Assembly (NCBI GenBank): GCA_031308135.1
Contig: JAHLJT010009436.1
Coordinates: forward strand, 119,104,678 to 119,168,677
DNA from: Acheta domesticus
Lineage: Eukaryota > Arthropoda > Insecta > Orthoptera > Gryllidae
Length of the DNA: 64,000 bases
Direction of reading: 5' to 3'
Part shown: one piece after another, positions 22,207-33,607 of the stretch
How the letters are laid out: each line of letters opens with the position of its first letter
How positions within the stretch are numbered: position 1 is the first letter of the stretch
Notes under the pieces: model-generated
Told to the model about the DNA's origin: nothing
Databases searched by the model: none
The model's input: the letters and a program-made list of their open reading frames with translations, nothing else
Position numbers and translations under genes: made by a program

Positions 22207-24119
22207 CTGTAAACATAGAAAAATATATTGATATCAATAAATCAAATAAACTAGAACAAAAATGTATGACTATTGGTCGGAATTAATCATGTTTAATTGC
22301 CTTCAATACACTATGTAATGTTGTTTGTACCCACAATGTTTAGTCTATCCTAAGTATGGCATTAACAATCTTTCTCAAAAAGAAATATGTTACACCTGGT
22401 GGTTTGGTGAGCACGACGTTTCACATGCTTCTTCAGGTGCATTTATTTAATTATTCTATTAGGCTCTATCGAAAAAATAGATTTCAATTGCTTAGCGAAA
22501 AAATTTTAATTTTCAATGTAAGAACATCTGCTTCAATTAAATTGTATATAAAATCAATTTAAGGGTGCCACAAAACTCCAAAAACACCTCGTTTTTTCGC
22601 CTGTTTGACTGTTTTTTTAGAACTAAAGAGTAAACATTATTTAATTGTACTATTTTCCAAAGATTTTTGGTTGAGGCGATGTCCACTATATCCCACAACG
22701 ATTTCTTGATCATAAAACATTACTTATTTGACACAGTGTGCAACATTAGCTGCAATATGGCTAATTTTACATAAAACCATATAAAGAGACACTTTTCAAA
22801 TGGCCATAGCTTAGTAAAATCCACGACACTTTCATTTATATAAAATTCAATATTGAAATCTCTACTTTCAGAATTGTGCTTCAAACTAATTAACCACTGA
22901 ACTGCAATGGGCTAAACTTTGTGCCGTGCCCAGTAGATACCAGAACTGTTAACGTCTCACATCTGAGCCTCGTTCCTGTGAGTGATTATGTAATCACTGC
23001 TAGGTTGCATTGAACGTATTTGTAGAGAGTCAGGTTTGGAAATTACTAGACTTTAGAGAACCCTATATGGTGTTTGGAAGCCCATGCTTTTTCTTATTTT
23101 TTCCGGTGTATCCAACAGTGCCCATGTCTTTGCGCCCACCGCCCTGCCCAGCACGGGTCCGAGCTGGTGAAAACAATCCAAGTCACTCTTATTAATCCAT
23201 TCAGTCGATGCCGCTTCTTACTTCCCCTACCGCTCGCCCATCAATAGCCCATACTACTTACTTTTAAAATATTTGGAAATAAAGCTTATTTTATAAAATA
23301 TCTGGAATTTTATAAAATATTTGGAAATAAAGCTTATTTTTAAAATATCAGTGGCAACATAGCCGTTGACTCTGCAGCGCCGAGGAACGGAAAGTCCCAG
23401 GGATCGTGCCGCAACGGTGTTGAATTTTCGACACAAGTTATCTAGCTGTGTGAAGGAAAATACTACCGGTTGGCTGCTCTGTTCGGTAGTTTTCTGAGGT
23501 TTCTCCGATTAATACTACGCAAATTCCAGAGCACTAACTTAATAAACGGCAATGGTCCGCCCGTGTTTTTTCCTTCCTCGTCCTTGACTCTTCCTCTCTC
23601 CTTACACACGCATGTTAGAAGCTTGAGCTTGTTGCCGGTGGAGCGGTGGCCCGCTGAGGGAGACACCTGGAGGAGGAAATTCCGCACGTAGACGAACTGA
23701 AGCTCACATTCTAATGGGGGAGGGACATCACCATCTCCCAGAATATAAGATGTACTTCCCTTAATGGCCTAATGTCAGTGGTAATTGCTGCACTCCCAAA
23801 CACTTAATAACTATTCAGCAAAAGGAAAGTGCCAAAAACCGCCGAATTCTTCTGGACAGTCAGATCGACCTGCATGGGGAAGGTGCTGAGATCCTTCAAA
23901 CTCACACTTGATGCCACTGGACCTTGCTACGCTACTGTACTGAATGTATGTGTAACATTCGAAATAATTAATACCTAAATAGTTTGTATCTCCTCCTTTC
24001 AATATTCAAATTGTGCATGTCACAAGATTGAGACGAGGAAAAATTCCGGTATATCACGTATTCTTTGTATTTGCGCAAAGCGTCCTTTGCAGTGTAGTTC
24101 TTTAAAATATCTCTCTGGA
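22207..24119. other. Upstream intron or intergenic sequence, no exon recognised
   Basis: No signal-peptide exon with a phase-1 donor could be identified for the minus-strand mosaic gene. A GC-balanced patch (23,100-23,700) has open frames on both strands but no domain. Confidence 0.4.
23262..23350. repeat. ~50-bp tandem duplication (AAATAAAGCTTATTTT)
   Basis: TTTGGAAATAAAGCTTATTT occurs twice about 52 bp apart with AAAATATCTGGAATTTTATAAA between. Confidence 0.75.
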
Positions 24120-25260
24120 TATTTTTCCTTTCTCACCTTACTTCGTAAGAAGAGAAAGTATTGTAATTGTGCGCCGGAAATCGATGATTTTTCGTCAGAA
24201 AAACTTATTACCGGGACCTGGTAATGGTTCTCATTTTTGGGGCTACTTCACATTAAGCCATATTCTCAAATATGGCACCAATTATTTTTATTAACGTTTT
24301 TCCTCGGTTAGCACAAGTGAAGTTTAAAATAAAGGCCACAGGTCTAATTTTCGTTGAAATCCCCGATTTTTAGAAAATTGCAAAGGTTCAAAAATTTTTC
24401 TGCGTCTTTTACAACTACCATCTTAAAGAAAGATATTTTATCCTTAATGAAATCTTTTTTTAAAGACAGATCTTCAAATAAGACCCTGTACAATTTCTCG
24501 AAAATGTAAGTAATTTTCACTCAATTTTGCGCGAAATATATTCAAATTTTAAACAGTTATTTTCTCAAAAATGGTTGCAATTTTTTTTTTACATTTTTTA
24601 ACAGATAGAGCAAAGGGCGATAAATGTCGCTGTTACCTTTTTCGTTGACCTTTCAATTTTTGAAAATGGCAAAAAAAATTAATTAATGCGAGAAAGTGTG
24701 TGATCTTATAACACCGCTAATTTTATCTCAAATATTTTAATTTATTATTATAATTGTCTTCTAGCGATGTTTCTGGTCTCAGGTTTATATCTATTTTCAA
24801 CCTTTCATTAACTTGGTTCATCCAGAAGGAAACAAAGTATTCAAACTCTGTAGCGTGTCAATGTGGGCCCCAGGCAAATGTAGAAGCTAATAAAAGGAAC
24901 ATATTATTCAATATATTCTGACAATCAATAACCTGAACTATTATTTTGATATTTTCTACATTCTGGCGATTTCAATCAAGTGGTCCTTGGTCGCGACGCG
25001 ACGCATCGTCTGCGTACCGACGCGTCGGTAACATCTATAAACATAGTGTGATGAAACGATGCTTCTGCATGCTAGCGTCGATCGAACACTGACGCAGAGA
25101 GGGTGATTTTTCGACAAAAAACTCATTGTAGGACCTTGGCATCGAAAAAGTAGATACATCTTGCTCCAAAATAGTAAATTATTTCTTCCAACCCATTGTG
25201 TAGTATCTACACGTTTTGTGTGTCTTTGTCACCGAAAAATTGATTGGTGGCCAGTGGCTT
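24120..25260 (-). repeat. Diverged minus-orientation copy of the 1.6-kb repeat family
   Basis: Recognised by GAAAATTGCAAAGGTTCAAA followed by CTGCGTCTTTTACAACTACC, TTTTCTCAAAAATGG and GATTTTTCGTCAGAAAA, in the same order as at 14.84 kb. More diverged, ends unclear. A GC-richer insert (24,965-25,090) with GCGACGCGACGC belongs to neither. Confidence 0.45.
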
Positions 25261-25339
25261 AACTAGTGCTTCCGGAGCCCCGGTTCAAAAACTAAACTGA
25301 ACCTCTCCACCCCCCTCAAAAAATTTAGATGTGATTGTT

Positions 25340-25895
25340 AGTGATTACGGGCGCCTCAACTACGGAGGTCATTGGTCCCGTAACTGTAGTGCATATTTTA
25401 TATCGGGTGACAGCTGATACCGTCATCCCCCGCTGGATGACGGTATCAGCTGTCGAGCAACCGTCGACTAGCGGGGTTTTCCTCAAACAGGTATCTCCCA
25501 CCAACGGGGCACCGCCTCAGACGGTACAAACTCTAAGCTCCCGACGGTTTCCCGACATGTGTGGTAGTGTAGTGCATGTTTAGTGTAAGTGTGCGTATAA
25601 GGGGTGAGGATAGGGCAAGGAAGAGGAAGGAAATATCGCGCGCGGTCCGCGGCCCATTCCGATTGTTAGGGTACTGCTCCGGCATTCGCCTAGTGTTGAT
25701 CGGAGAAGCCACGGAAAACTACCGATCAGAGCTATCGACCGCTAGAATTCTCCTCTAAGCAGCGAGTGAATGCGACCTAGCTGACAACCTAGTGTCTAAA
25801 ATTCCACCGCCGCCGCGCCGTCAGGACTCGAACCTAAGACCTAGCGATCAGAGGCGCTGCAGTGACATTTGATGGACTGAGCCACCTCTCCCGGA
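25340..25895 (-). mobile_element. tRNA-derived SINE, full-length candidate
   Basis: On the minus strand the head reads GGGAGAGGTGGCTCAGTCCA (pol III A box region) and, 45 bp later, TAGGTTCGAGTCCTGA (perfect B box with a good T-stem). A ~400-bp body and the tail ACTACAGTTACGGGACCAAT follow. A copy lacking the tRNA head lies at 7.29-7.72 kb. A short inverted pair (GATACCGTCATCC/GGATGACGGTATC) lies near 25,420. It is not a tRNA gene: the anticodon arm and acceptor stem do not pair. Confidence 0.65.
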
Positions 25896-25917
25896 GTAGG
25901 CATACGAGAACGTAACT

Positions 25918-27525
25918 AGTGGTGCTACAGAATGGCCCACACATTCCCGTATTAGTTTTCTATTTACTTTGGTCTCGGATAGCTATTCGGATTTGCCACG
26001 TACTCTTGCAATGTATCGCCGCGCAAAGTACATTTTTTGACGTTTTCTTAATTTCTCGGCTTCCTAATGGTAGAACAGAAATATTGTTTTAAGAATATTA
26101 AAAAACAGTAAAACCTCGTCCTTAATGCTAACATTCTTTGAACAATTTGGAGCCTTTTTAAGAAAATGTCATTTAACCGCAACTGTAAATTTGAAATTTG
26201 AAGGTCATTTTAACAGAAAAATTCTGATTATTCGAAAAACATTAATATAAGTCATTTCAAGCACTTTAAATCACAAATACAATAGTGTTTACAAATTGAT
26301 GGAAATGTGCCTGTTAACGGTGTGAGAGATCTTTCGAAAATATTACATTTGTGTAATTTTTAAAAAAAACAAAAAAAAATACACCAAAACGAACTTTACG
26401 TCATATTACAAAATGCAATTAATATTATCCGTTCTAAACGTTTGAAGAAACATTTGGTGCCATTTATGAGAAAATGGCGTTTGAGCGTTTCTGAAAATGC
26501 AGAATTTTGACCTAGTTTTCAAAGAAAACGGTTGTTTTAGAGAAACCTTATATGACATTATTTAAAGCACATGAACTCATAAATTAAACGAATAATTAAT
26601 TGTTCTCAATAATTAAACTCAATAATTTAAACGAATTGCCTCTAGTATAAATATTAACGACCTGAGAGACAATCAAAAAATTATATTTTTAAATTTTTTG
26701 AGAAAACAAAAGAATATATCAAACTGATATTTACGTTACGTCGTAGAGTACATTTAGCTACACTAGCATCATACACTATCCCTACAAAGAGTTTAAAGAA
26801 AAAATTTGGAGACATTTTTGAGGAAAACTTATTTTTTTTAATTGCACATTTTGCACGCCATTTTACGTGAAAATTATTTTTTTAATGTACATGACCTTAA
26901 TGAAAGACCTCACTATGGGGAACAAATTTTATTTGAAGGAAAATTTTCTATCTTCAATTTTGTCGTTGTAGGAAGACGTCAAAAAATTCAAACTTTCGCA
27001 ATTTTCGAAAATTTTGAGTTAACCGTGAAAATCGGACCTATGCCATCTTTACAAGTGTATTTTACTCTATTCTTACAAGAAATTTAAAGAAAAAATTTGG
27101 AATCGTTTTTAAGAAAATTTTGAACATGTTCGGGGGGCTTCATGCAAAGTAACCCCAAAAATTAATTAATGTTTTTCAAAATCGCAGAGCTTCGACTCAG
27201 GCCAGTGGGCAGGGATTTCTTCAATTGGGAAAAAAATCCTACGCATGGTTTAGGCGCTAGTGTTGTTCACATACACCGAACGGACGGGCAGACGTTTTGC
27301 TGTAAATTGGTTTTTCGATATCAAGGACACACAAACACGGATTCTGGCTACACCACGTGTTAGAGGATTTTTTTCTTAATTTAGCAACTGGATTTATCCA
27401 CTTTTTCGTTATCAGAGCCCATTATCAATGATTTTTTTCTGTCGAAAATTCCCCGTTTTTTCGCGCAGCATTACGTAACTTTCCGAGATACTTTCCGGTA
27501 TATACGTACGTTTCCGGGTAAGTAA
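25918..27525 (+). repeat. 1.6-kb repeat built of about four degenerate ~320-bp units
   Basis: Starts GGTGCTACAGAATGGC and ends in a snap-back hairpin (ACTTTCC...GGTATATACGTACG). Inside, the core TTTGGAGCC-A-TTTTTGAGAAAATG recurs near 26,146, 26,453, 26,805 and 27,096, each usually preceded by AGTTTAAAGAAAAAA. The units are therefore ~290-350 bp and tandem. A short tract with CATACACCGAACGGACGGGC lies near the right end. Matches 51.0-52.6 kb along its length. No coding potential. Confidence 0.75.
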
Positions 27526-27703
27526 AAAGAGTGCTGAAAACCAATTGAAAGCAACTTTATTAATCATAATGAACTAGCGTATCCAAGCAAGAACTCTCGC
27601 ATGTTAAACCCCAGCCTTTCCCTTTCCATTTTTCTATCCTTTCCATTGATAAGGAAAGTTATTAATGAATCATGTTTGTATATGTTGTTTAAAAAGTATA
27701 AAT

Positions 27704-27735
<32 letters not shown>
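27704..27735. repeat. (TAA)n microsatellite
   Basis: About ten TAA units at the left boundary of the LINE-containing region. TAA tails are common at 3' ends of several LINE clades, so this may be the tail of a neighbouring insertion. Confidence 0.85.
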
Positions 27736-27989
27736 CACCTAGGGAGTACACAACCATGCAGTTGGTGGTGGAGCTTGAGCACCCCCATGAGCCTGAGAGC
27801 TATGTCAGAGGTAGCCTAGCTACCGGCAGGGCCTCCCTTGCTGAATAGGTTGAAGGTGAGGGGTCAGATGAAGAAGTACTCCATTTTTAGGAGAATGGGA
27901 AGTAAGCCCTGTACCCCCATAGACGAAGAAAACTATGAAACGTATAGCCGACACTCGGCGTGAAATATCCCTCTTGGCTGAGGCATCTT

Positions 27990-29968
27990 CTAAATCAACG
28001 CACACCCCTAAAATTCAACGAAAAATAATTGTTGTTGAACAATCAATGTTGAACAAAAATACAAAATTGAAAATGACACAAGCAGACTAATGGTAGTTGA
28101 AAAGTTAAGAGAGAAAATTCAAGCATGGACTCAACGAATTAGACGTTACAAACGTAGAATAGATTTCCGTGTGCAGAATCGGTTGTTTGAAACACAAGCG
28201 AAGAGATTCTATCGCAATCTGACTCAAAAATCGAATGGCAATGCTGTCACTTCTTCGGAATATGACGTCGAAGCATTTTGGGTAGGAATATGGGAGGAGA
28301 GCAGATCCTACAACAAAGACGCATCTTGTCTTCAATCTGAAGTCGACGCAGCCGATGTACTTGTGGAAAGAGTGGGAGATGTTCACGAATTCTCGGAAGA
28401 GGACCTCTTCCAAGCAATTAAGAACATGGGAAATCTCCCGGGATTGATAAGATCTAGACTTATTGGATTAAGAAATGAACATCAATACATTCTCATCTAG
28501 AAAAGGCTGTTAATAAAATTTTAGAAAACCCAAAGGAACTCCCGGAATGGCTCACACGCGGCATCACGTATTTGCTACCCAAAGCGGGAGACAGCTCTTT
28601 GGCGAAGAACTACAGGCCAATCACTTGTCTGCCAGTGCTGTACAAAGTTATTACTGCAGCCATAGCTGACGAAATGTACAGACATTTAGAGAAAAACCAT
28701 CTAATGGCAGCTGAACAAAAAGGAAGTCGTAAAGGTTCCTATGGCTGTAAAGAAATCTTGCTACTGAATAAAATAATCTTGAATGATGTAAAGAAACGAA
28801 AACGTAATTTGAGCATGGCTTTGACTACCAAAAAGGCCTTTGATAGTGTACCATACGATTGGATTTTGAAGACCCTAGATATCTATCGATTTCATCCTAG
28901 ACTTATTGAGTTTTGCAAGGCTAGTATCAAGTCGTGGAGCACCAGGTTACTAATACAGAGGAAAGGAAGCAGTAGAAACCAGAAGTATTCAGAATAACAG
29001 AAGTATTTTTCAAGGAGATTCACTATCCCCTCTGCTATTTTGCATTAGTTTGATCCCACTATCTAAGACAGTTGTCGCAAACTGACTTTGATTACAAGCT
29101 CCATGGTAATGAAGACCAGTATCACATTTGTTTTACGTGAATTATCTTAACGTGTTTGCCAAGAATGAAGCGATTCTCTCCCAAATGCTGTCTGTTGTGA
29201 ATGACTTTAGCAATGACATCTGCATGAAGTTTGGTCTTGACAAATGTGCAAAAATCAATTTAAAAAGGGGCAAACTGACAACGTGAGAGAGGATTGAAGT
29301 TGATATGCACACTGTGATTCAAGATCCTGAGCCAGATAAAACTTACAAATGAAGAATTAACTTAAATTGAATAAACTTACAATTGAAGATTATGAGACCA
29401 TCTCGAACGAAACAATGAAAGAGAGAATTCTTAGGGACAATTACAGAAGAGTGAGACTTGTCCTGCAGTCCGCTCTGAACTCCAGGAATAAAATATCTGA
29501 AATTGGTAGCTTGACGGTGCCTGTAGTCGAGTACAGTTCCGGACAAGTGGACTGAACTGAGCAAGAAATTCGAATCATGGATCGAAAAAACAGAAAATGC
29601 TAACAATGCATCATGTCGCCCACCTTCGAGCTGACCTTTATGTGTCACGTAAGGAAGGAGGAAGAGGCCTCAGACAAATTGAAGCCACCTGGCACAATAC
29701 AATAGTTGGAATCGGAATGTATGTAGTCAATCTCAAAGATCTCAAATGTAAATGAGGTAGGTCATGAAATCTGACCGAAGAAAGAGAAACAGAGGCATTG
29801 TTAGTGTAGCAAGAAGTAATGCAAAGAAAACTACGCAAGACACGCCGAATAACGCATGAACTTCTGATGCTACTAAACATGATATGTGAGACACAAAAAA
29901 ATGTCGTGGAGAGACAAACCGCATATAAATGCCGCACTTGCCAGGAACATGTAGAAACTATACTTGGG
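27990..29968 (+). pseudogene. Dead LINE (R2/R4-type reverse transcriptase), truncated at both ends
   Basis: Open pieces in shifting frames read LREKIQAWTQRIRRYKRRI and FETQAKRFYRNL, then FWVGIWEESRSYNK. RT blocks follow: LLPKAGDS...KNYRPITCLPVLYK, MAAEQKGSRKGSYGCKE, KAFDSVPYDWILK and QGDSLSPLLFCISLIPLS. The catalytic Y-x-D-D site reads FYVNYLN (29,131-29,151), so both aspartates are gone. A C-x-x-C pair (YKCRTC) near 29,930 begins the zinc-knuckle before a restriction-like endonuclease, and similarity stops there. R2/R4-like elements have this single-ORF order; clade assigned from recalled motifs only. Confidence 0.7.
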
Positions 29969-30655
29969 TTTTTCGTTCTAGACGCACGTGGAAAGGGATT
30001 ACCAACAGGAAATCGCCTCGTCAAGCAGGAAGAGAAAGGTGCCCTAGAGAAAGCAGCCAAAGACTGAACAAAGGGCAGGCCATTCTAGAGGCAGGGCGGG
30101 GGAGGCGGCGTGACGTAGGTCACGTGAACCTCTAGTATATAAGAGAGTAGACGAAGGGAATGGGCGGGTTCTAGAGAAGGAGTGAGGACCTCGTACTGAT
30201 GCACAAATTTGCGCCAGGGCAGTGCAGCGGCGAGCAGGGCTCGCGAGGCAAGTCACATGTCACACGCGCCTGCGGGGACTTCGTGTCCCAGATGTGACTG
30301 CGATCACGTAGGAGTGATTGCTGTGTGCGAGCTCCGAGTGAGGTGTGGTTGAGATCCACCACTCACACTTCACTCCTGCAATCAAGGCACATCACGGATT
30401 GATGCGCCTGTAAGGACTTTGTGTCCGAAGTGTGACATCCGGTCACGGAAGCTGGGCTTTGTACACGCTTCGAATTAACGAGTGGCGAGTTAAACCGATT
30501 CTCAATCGGATTTGGGATCGCACCGCGATCAGGGGAGAGCAGAAGGTCTATCAGAGCGATTGTATAAAATGTAACCATTTAACTATACATATTTGTTGTT
30601 AATATAACTGTATATATGCAAGCTTTGTGTCTGTGTTCGCGGTGATTACCAATGA
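29969..30655 (+). mobile_element. Promoter-bearing block, possible solo LTR
   Basis: Sits exactly between the broken end of the LINE and the next repeat, and is GC-richer than both. It has a GC box, a CRE-like site, an E box and a TATA box in the first 180 bp. Then come two diverged ~130-bp units, each with TGCGCCTG, GGACTT-GTGTCC and GTGTGAC-like motifs (30,262 and 30,396). An AT-rich end reads GTAACCATTTAACTATACAT. That is the arrangement of an LTR's U3-R-U5, but I could not find a TG...CA boundary with a target duplication. A host promoter is the alternative. Confidence 0.4.
30094..30145 (+). promoter_or_regulatory. TATA promoter: GC box, CRE-like site, E box, TATATAAG
   Basis: GGGCGGGGG at about 30,095, TGACGTAGGTCACGTG at 30,111-30,126 and TATATAAG at 30,136-30,143. 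The predicted start is near 30,168. No open reading frame follows within 500 bp. Confidence 0.5.
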
Positions 30656-30662
30656 CGTCACA

Positions 30663-31700
30663 ATAGTTTAGGTGCTAGTGTTGTTCACATACACCGGACA
30701 CGCGGAGGGAGGGACGGACAGAAATCCCTGTCCATCTGGCTCGAGTCAAAGTTTTGAAATTTTTGAAACAGATTCAGTAAAATTTGGGGGTACTTTTGGG
30801 TAAAATTTTCTCAAAATGGCTCCAAATTTTTTCTTTAAATTTGTTGAAAGAATAGAATAAAATACACTTATTAAGTTGGCATAGGTTCAAATTTCGGGTT
30901 AACTCTGGAATTTTCGAAAATTGCAAAAGTTTGAATTTTTTTCTGCTTCTTCCAACATCTACAAGATTAAAGATAGAAATTATTTCTTCAAATAAATTTC
31001 ATTGTCCATAGCTAGTTCTTTTTTTGGTTAAGGATAGTGCCTAATATACTCTATGAGATTGACATGAACGTCATATTGCTCTATTCTTTTGTTTTTTTCA
31101 AAAATTACAAATTGTAAAAGTAATTTTTTTGGCTGGTCTCCCAATATTTACTGTAGCGGCGATTTGTTCACATTATTATATTTATGAGTACATGTGCTTT
31201 AAATAATATCAAGTTCCTCGAGAACTCAACCATTTTCTGTGAAAACTAGCTGAAAATTCCGCATTTTCAGAAACGCTCAAACTCCATTTTTTCATAAATG
31301 GCTCCAAATTTTTTTTCAAACTTTTGAAACGGATAGTGCTAATGGCACTCTTTAATATGACGTAAAGATTTTTTTTTTTTAATTACACAAATGTAATTTT
31401 TTTGAAAGATCGCTTACATCTTTATTATATGCATTACCAGCAATTTGTAAACATGATTATATTTGCTTTAAATGATTTTAATGAAGTTTTTTGAAATCTC
31501 AAAAGTTTCGGTGAAAAGAGATTTAAATTTCGCATTTTTAGAGGTGCATAAACACCAGTTTTCTTAACAACAGCTACAAATTTTTAAAAGAAAATTGCCA
31601 TTTAGGACGAGGTTATAGTGTTCTTTAATTTCTAAAATTAATACCTCCATTCTACCATAAGGAAATGTATGTTGCGTTATGTTTAATGAGGGTGAGGGAT
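30663..31700 (-). repeat. Minus-orientation copy of the 1.6-kb family with an inverted junction
   Basis: From 30,716 the order is that of a minus copy (AGAAATCCCTGTCC, TGGCTC, TTTTGAAATTTTTGAAAC, then TTTTCTCAAAATGGCTCC and the following units). The first ~35 bp (TTTAGGTGCTAGTGTTGTTC) lie in plus orientation, so an internal inversion or two half-copies meet at about 30,697. Confidence 0.55.
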
Positions 31701-32171
31701 ATTATCCAGTCCTGAAGAGAATTTGTTTTTCATTTGATTTATGATTTTTAGTACCTCTGCAGGTGATGTTGAGTTTATTTATTTATTTGGTCAAAAAAGT
31801 TTAGTTCCATTGGTGTTGTATAGATATTTTACTGCATATTTACATTATTTAAAGAATTGTGAATTAATTTTTCTCTGATTCTGAGAAATGCCTATTGAAT
31901 GTGTTTGCTACTTCCTATGTGTTTGTGCAGCTAACATAATTTTGTAATGAAGTTCAGTGTTCTCAGTGTTTCTGTTTTTAGAGTATGTTAATATAAATTC
32001 CACATTGCTTTTGTTTTTGCCTCATGTGCTTTAGCAAACTGGTGAAGCATTCATTAAGAGTTTGGCCAGTTTGCCTGTACATTTCTTCAAATATACTTTT
32101 TTATCTTTTGTAATAAGCAATGAAATCAGAGCATACTTTATCACTATAAATCAATAGTACAATGATTTGTT
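31701..32171. other. Gap without recognisable gene
   Basis: AT-rich, nothing recognised. Confidence 0.4.
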
Positions 32172-32441
32172 ACTATTTTGATAGTAGTTTGTCTACAAAA
32201 TAATAATTTCTGACATGTGATTTTAAATTAACACAACGAAATTTCTTTTAGTAGCCCTTGCAACTGTCAATTTTGGTGTAAGGTAACCTTCACTTCATGG
32301 CACCGCAGTAACAACGCTATGAAAGTTACCTTCCCCAAAGGTGACCGTTGCAAGAGCTGCTACAGAAAATATTTCTCTGTCATTAATTTAAAATCATAAG
32401 GTCAGAAAGCCTATTTTTATACTCTATCAAAATACCAACAT
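32172..32441. mobile_element. Foldback MITE, about 270 bp
   Basis: Ends TATTTTGATAGTAG and CTATCAAAATA are inverted. Further in, ATTTTAAATTAA pairs with TTAATTTAAAAT, and TAGTAGCCCTTGCAAC with GTTGCAAGAGCTGCTA. The arms are about 130 bp with moderate divergence. Confidence 0.6.
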
Positions 32442-32599
32442 ATGTGACATCAATGGTTTCCTCTTTTTATAATCTATCCATTGCTGATGAAAGAAATATG
32501 TAATTCCATTATAAAAATGAAAAACGATTTAATTTCATGACAAACTAAAGATGTTCAAACAATATCACTATGGCTTATTATTACCCTATGATTCTGCAT

Positions 32600-32945
32600 T
32601 GTTGAGCAAAACTGCATTTTGTTACAGTGAACTGTTTGGAAGTTATGGGGTGGCCCAATATTTGGTGGGACACCTGGTTTATTCAATTCCATTTGGCGTA
32701 GCAGTATACGTCTGAAAATGACCTTTGCTAGTATCCCCCTTGCTTCCAACGTATTTAAACCGTTTATGTGGGTGGCCCATAGTTGCTGAAACACCCAGTA
32801 TATCCACTTCATTGGACGGTAGTAGTTTAGCTTCATATAGGAACATGATTTATCCACTTTTTTGATATCAGGGGTCCAATATTAGTTTTCTGATGGAAAA
32901 TTGCTTCTTCCAATATTGCACTATAATGCATTCTTTTTACTACAT
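32600..32945 (+). repeat. Fragment of the 1.6-kb family plus a diverged direct repeat
   Basis: GATTTATCCACTTTTTTGAT followed by ATCAGGGGTCC and the TTGCTTCTTCC...GCACTATAATGC tail resemble the right end of the plus-oriented copies. Just upstream, GGGTGGCCCA-ATATTTGGTG... and GGGTGGCCCA-TAGTTGCTG... form two diverged units about 120 bp apart. Confidence 0.45.
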
Positions 32946-33188
32946 AAATACGTAGTAGGTGAGAAACTAAAATATTGGAAGGCACACATCTTTCTTACCA
33001 CCCCAGGTGGTGACACTCATGATCACAACTACTGATGTTTTTACTCTAATGACCATAGTAGCAGACATGGTTGTAAACAAAATATCATTTAAAAAGGTCT
33101 AGGTCAATGGACAATCATGTGAATCTAAAGTTAAGAGTGACAAAGCCTCTAAATGTTGCATTTTCACATATCAGAGCTTACAGACAAG

Positions 33189-33607
33189 GAATATGAAGCA
33201 ATAAAGCTTGCTAGACCAATTGAAAATTATAAAATTGTTCTTGATTGTCAGTGTATATTCTTAATAATTAAACTTATCCAATTTTATTTATGACAATCCT
33301 TTATTGTTCTTATTTGCACACAGAACACAACGTTTCGTAACTCGTTTTAGTTACATCATCAGGCTCCTTAATAAAGGGAACTGTTGTCCCATTTTAACCG
33401 TCAAACACTCATTGAGTTGACTATGTGTTCCCTCGAGTGTTTGATGGTTAAAAATGGTGTCAAACGTTCCCTTTATTAAGGAGCCTAATGATGCAACTAA
33501 AACGAGTTCCGAACATGTTGTGTTCTGTGTGCAAATAAGAACAATAAAGGATTGTCATAAAATAAAAGTGGATAAGTTTTATTGTTAAGAAATATGAAGC
33601 AATAAAA
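33189..33607. mobile_element. Foldback element with arms at 33,270-33,410 and 33,435-33,580
   Basis: Left arm: ACTTATCCAATTTTATTTAT, GACAATCCTTTATTGTTC, TTTGCACACAGAACACAAC, AGGCTCCTTAATAAAGGGA. The complement follows in reverse order on the right, with a ~25-bp loop. Outside the arms, AATATGAAGCAATAAA occurs on both sides (33,190 and 33,591) as a 16-bp direct repeat, which may be a target-site duplication of a slightly larger insertion. Confidence 0.65.

Noticed and set aside
25800..25895. Possible tRNA gene on the minus strand
   Set aside because: A and B boxes are good, but the acceptor and anticodon stems do not form and a SINE body is attached.
29969..30665. LTR boundaries (TG...CA with 4-6 bp duplication) around the promoter block
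   Set aside because: Several TG and CA positions were tried (30,040; 30,066; 30,660); none gave matching flanks, so the LTR call stays tentative.
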